From Fratercula arctica (taxonomy: Eukaryota > Chordata > Aves > Charadriiformes > Alcidae): a stretch of DNA of 64,000 nucleotides. Made by a program: the position numbers and the translations under genes. The stretch is taken from assembly GCA_947846985.1 (NCBI GenBank), contig CANTUZ010000014.1, positions 8,911,837 to 8,975,836 on the forward strand, given 5' to 3'. Positions 62,241 through 64,000 of the stretch are shown one piece after another. How positions within the stretch are numbered: the first letter of the stretch is position 1; each line of letters begins with the position of its first letter. The notes below the pieces were generated by a model. That model saw only the letters and a list, made by a program, of their open reading frames with translations. It made no database searches and was not told the DNA's origin.

Positions 62241-63770
62241 GGGGCGCAAACGGGTGGGAGCCACCCTGGGGACATGGGGAGTGGTGGGACACCGGTGGGG
62301 GTGGCAGGTGGGGATGGGGGACACGGGGGTGTCATGGGGCTTGGTGGGGACGTGGGGATGGGGGACATGGGGGCGTCGTGGTGGTCAGTGGGGACGTGGG
62401 GATGGGGGACGTGGGGGTGTCCCCATGCTCGGTGGGGGCGTGGGGACACGGGGGTGTCTTGGGGCTTGGTGGGGACATGGGCCACCATGTCCTGGGTCAT
62501 GGTGGGGACGTGGGGATGGGGGACATGGGGTTGTCATGGGGATGGGGGACACGGGGGTGTCACGGGGCTGGGTGGGGACATGGGGGTGTCATGGTGGTCA
62601 GTGGGGACGTGGGGATGGAGGACAGTGGGTTGTCCCCATGCTTGGTGGGGACATGGGCCACCGTGTCCTGGTTCATGGTGGGGACGTGGGGATGGGGGAC
62701 ACGGGGGTGTCATGGGGCTGGGTGGGGACATGGGGGACGTGGGTCACTGTGTTCTGGTTCATGGTGGGGATGGGGGACACAGGGGTGTCATGGGGCTGGG
62801 TGGGGACATGGGGGACACGGGCCACCATGTCCCGGTTGATGGTGGGGATGGGGGATGTGGAGGACATGGGCCACCGTGTCCTGGTTGGTGGGACGTGGGT
62901 CACCATGTCCTGGTTCATGGTAGGGATGGGGGACACGGGGGTGTCATGGGGCTTGGTGGGGACATGGGGGTGTCGTGGTGGTCAGTGGGGACATGGGGAT
63001 GGGGGACATGGGGGTGTCCCCATGCTCGGTGGGGACGTGGGGGTGTCTTGGGGCTTGGTGGGGACACGGGGGACGTGGGCCATCATGTCCTGGGTCATGG
63101 TGGGGACGTGGGGATGGGGGACACGGGGGTGTCATGGGGCTTGGTGGGGACATGGGGGACACGGGGGTGTCGTGGTGGTCAGTGGGGACATGGGGATGGG
63201 GGACATGGGGGTGTCCTCATGCTTGGTGGGGACATGGGGGACGTGGGTCACCATGTCCTGGTTCATGGTGGGGACGTGGGGACATGGGGGTGTGATGGGG
63301 GATGGGGGACACTGGGTTGTCCCCATGCTTGGTGGGGACATGGGCCACCGTGTCCTGGGTCATGGTGGGGACGTGGGGATGGGGGACACGGGGGTGTCAT
63401 GGGGTTTGGTGGGGATGGGGGACATGGGGGTGTCATGGGGATGGGGGACACGGGGGTGTCACAGGGTTTGGTGGGGATGGGGGACATGGGGGTGTCCCCA
63501 TGCTCGGGGGGGACATGGGGGTGTCATGGGGCTTCATGGGGATGGGGGACACGGGGGTGTCATGGGGCTGGGGGACACGGGGGTGTCGTGGGGTTTGGTG
63601 GGGATGGGGGACATGGGGGTGTCATGGGGCTTCATGGGGATGGGGGACATGGGGGTGTCCCCATGCTCGGTGGGGACAAGGGGGACATGGGGGTGTCATG
63701 GGTCTTGGTGGGGACACGGGGGACGTGGGCCACCATGTCCTGGTGGATGGTGGGGACGGGTCCATCCCGG
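62241..63770. repeat. G-rich minisatellite upstream of mucin gene A
   Basis: About 1.5 kb of units on ggtggggacatgggggtgtc, gatgggggacacgggggtgt and ccaccgtgtcctgggtcatg, in blocks of about 80-130 bp. Long Gly/Trp and Pro/Ser frames are shadows. 63771-64000 is single-copy G/C-rich sequence with nothing recognisable. Confidence 0.88.
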
Positions 63771-64000
63771 TGGCCTCGGCAGGACACGGGGGGGGATCTC
63801 AGGGACGTCTCCGGTGTGTCCCCACCCCCCCCCCACCCCCACCCCGTTACCAAAACAAACCCCGCGCCCCTCCCCCGCCCCGGCGCCCTTTGCCCCGACG
63901 GTGACGTGGTCCCGGTGACACCCACGGGTGGGGGGGGGGACACGCCCAGCACACGCCTGCGACACGCGGACACACACGTGTGCCTGCGGGGGGGGGGGAT

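Noticed and set aside
62162..63918. Gly/Trp-rich plus-strand ORFs (up to 554 codons)
   Set aside because: They are translation of the gggggacacgggggtgtc minisatellite; similar frames open on the other strand and in other phases.

Overview
This is eukaryotic DNA, and the signs point to a bird. There are split genes with GT/AG introns, a CR1 LINE with the typical avian 3' end, very high GC, and minisatellites in almost every intron and spacer, as on a gene-dense avian microchromosome. The gene set (MBLAC1, TAF6 and a cluster of SEA/EGF membrane mucins) matches human 7q22.

Layout. 173-973 (-) is MBLAC1. 974-3455 is a G-rich then C-rich minisatellite block, followed by a CpG-rich promoter with NRF-1-like and doubled YY1-like sites. 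3904-21538 (+) is TAF6, with 13 coding exons placed by their splice sites; its last ~120 codons are missing. 21539-24060 is minisatellite and 24061-24554 is an assembly gap. From there to the end lie three mucin-type genes in tandem on the minus strand. Gene C (26897 into the gap) has only a signal-peptide exon and the start of a Thr/Ser-rich exon. Gene B (35524 to about 28.4 kb) is a membrane mucin with an unusual EGFx4-PTS-EGFx3-PTS-EGF-SEA-EGF-TM layout. Gene A (61904-37801) is a MUC17/MUC3-like giant of about 7,468 residues, of which 7,073 come from a single 21.2-kb exon.

How they work together. MBLAC1 and TAF6 are intracellular (RNA 3'-end processing; TFIID) and diverge from one repeat-filled spacer. 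The mucins should form the glycocalyx of epithelial cells: a signal peptide, a long O-glycosylated rod, a SEA domain with the GSVVV self-cleavage site, EGF modules, one membrane span and a short tail, ending in gene A in a PDZ-ligand-like TRL. Genes A and B share exon sizes and phases through EGF-SEA-EGF-TM, so they are tandem duplicates.

Most unusual. In TAF6 introns 7, 8, 10 and 12 the tandem repeat unit includes the edge of the neighbouring exon with its splice site, giving arrays of truncated exon copies (about 27 in intron 8 alone). The gap cuts both TAF6 and gene C, so much more than 494 bases is probably missing there.
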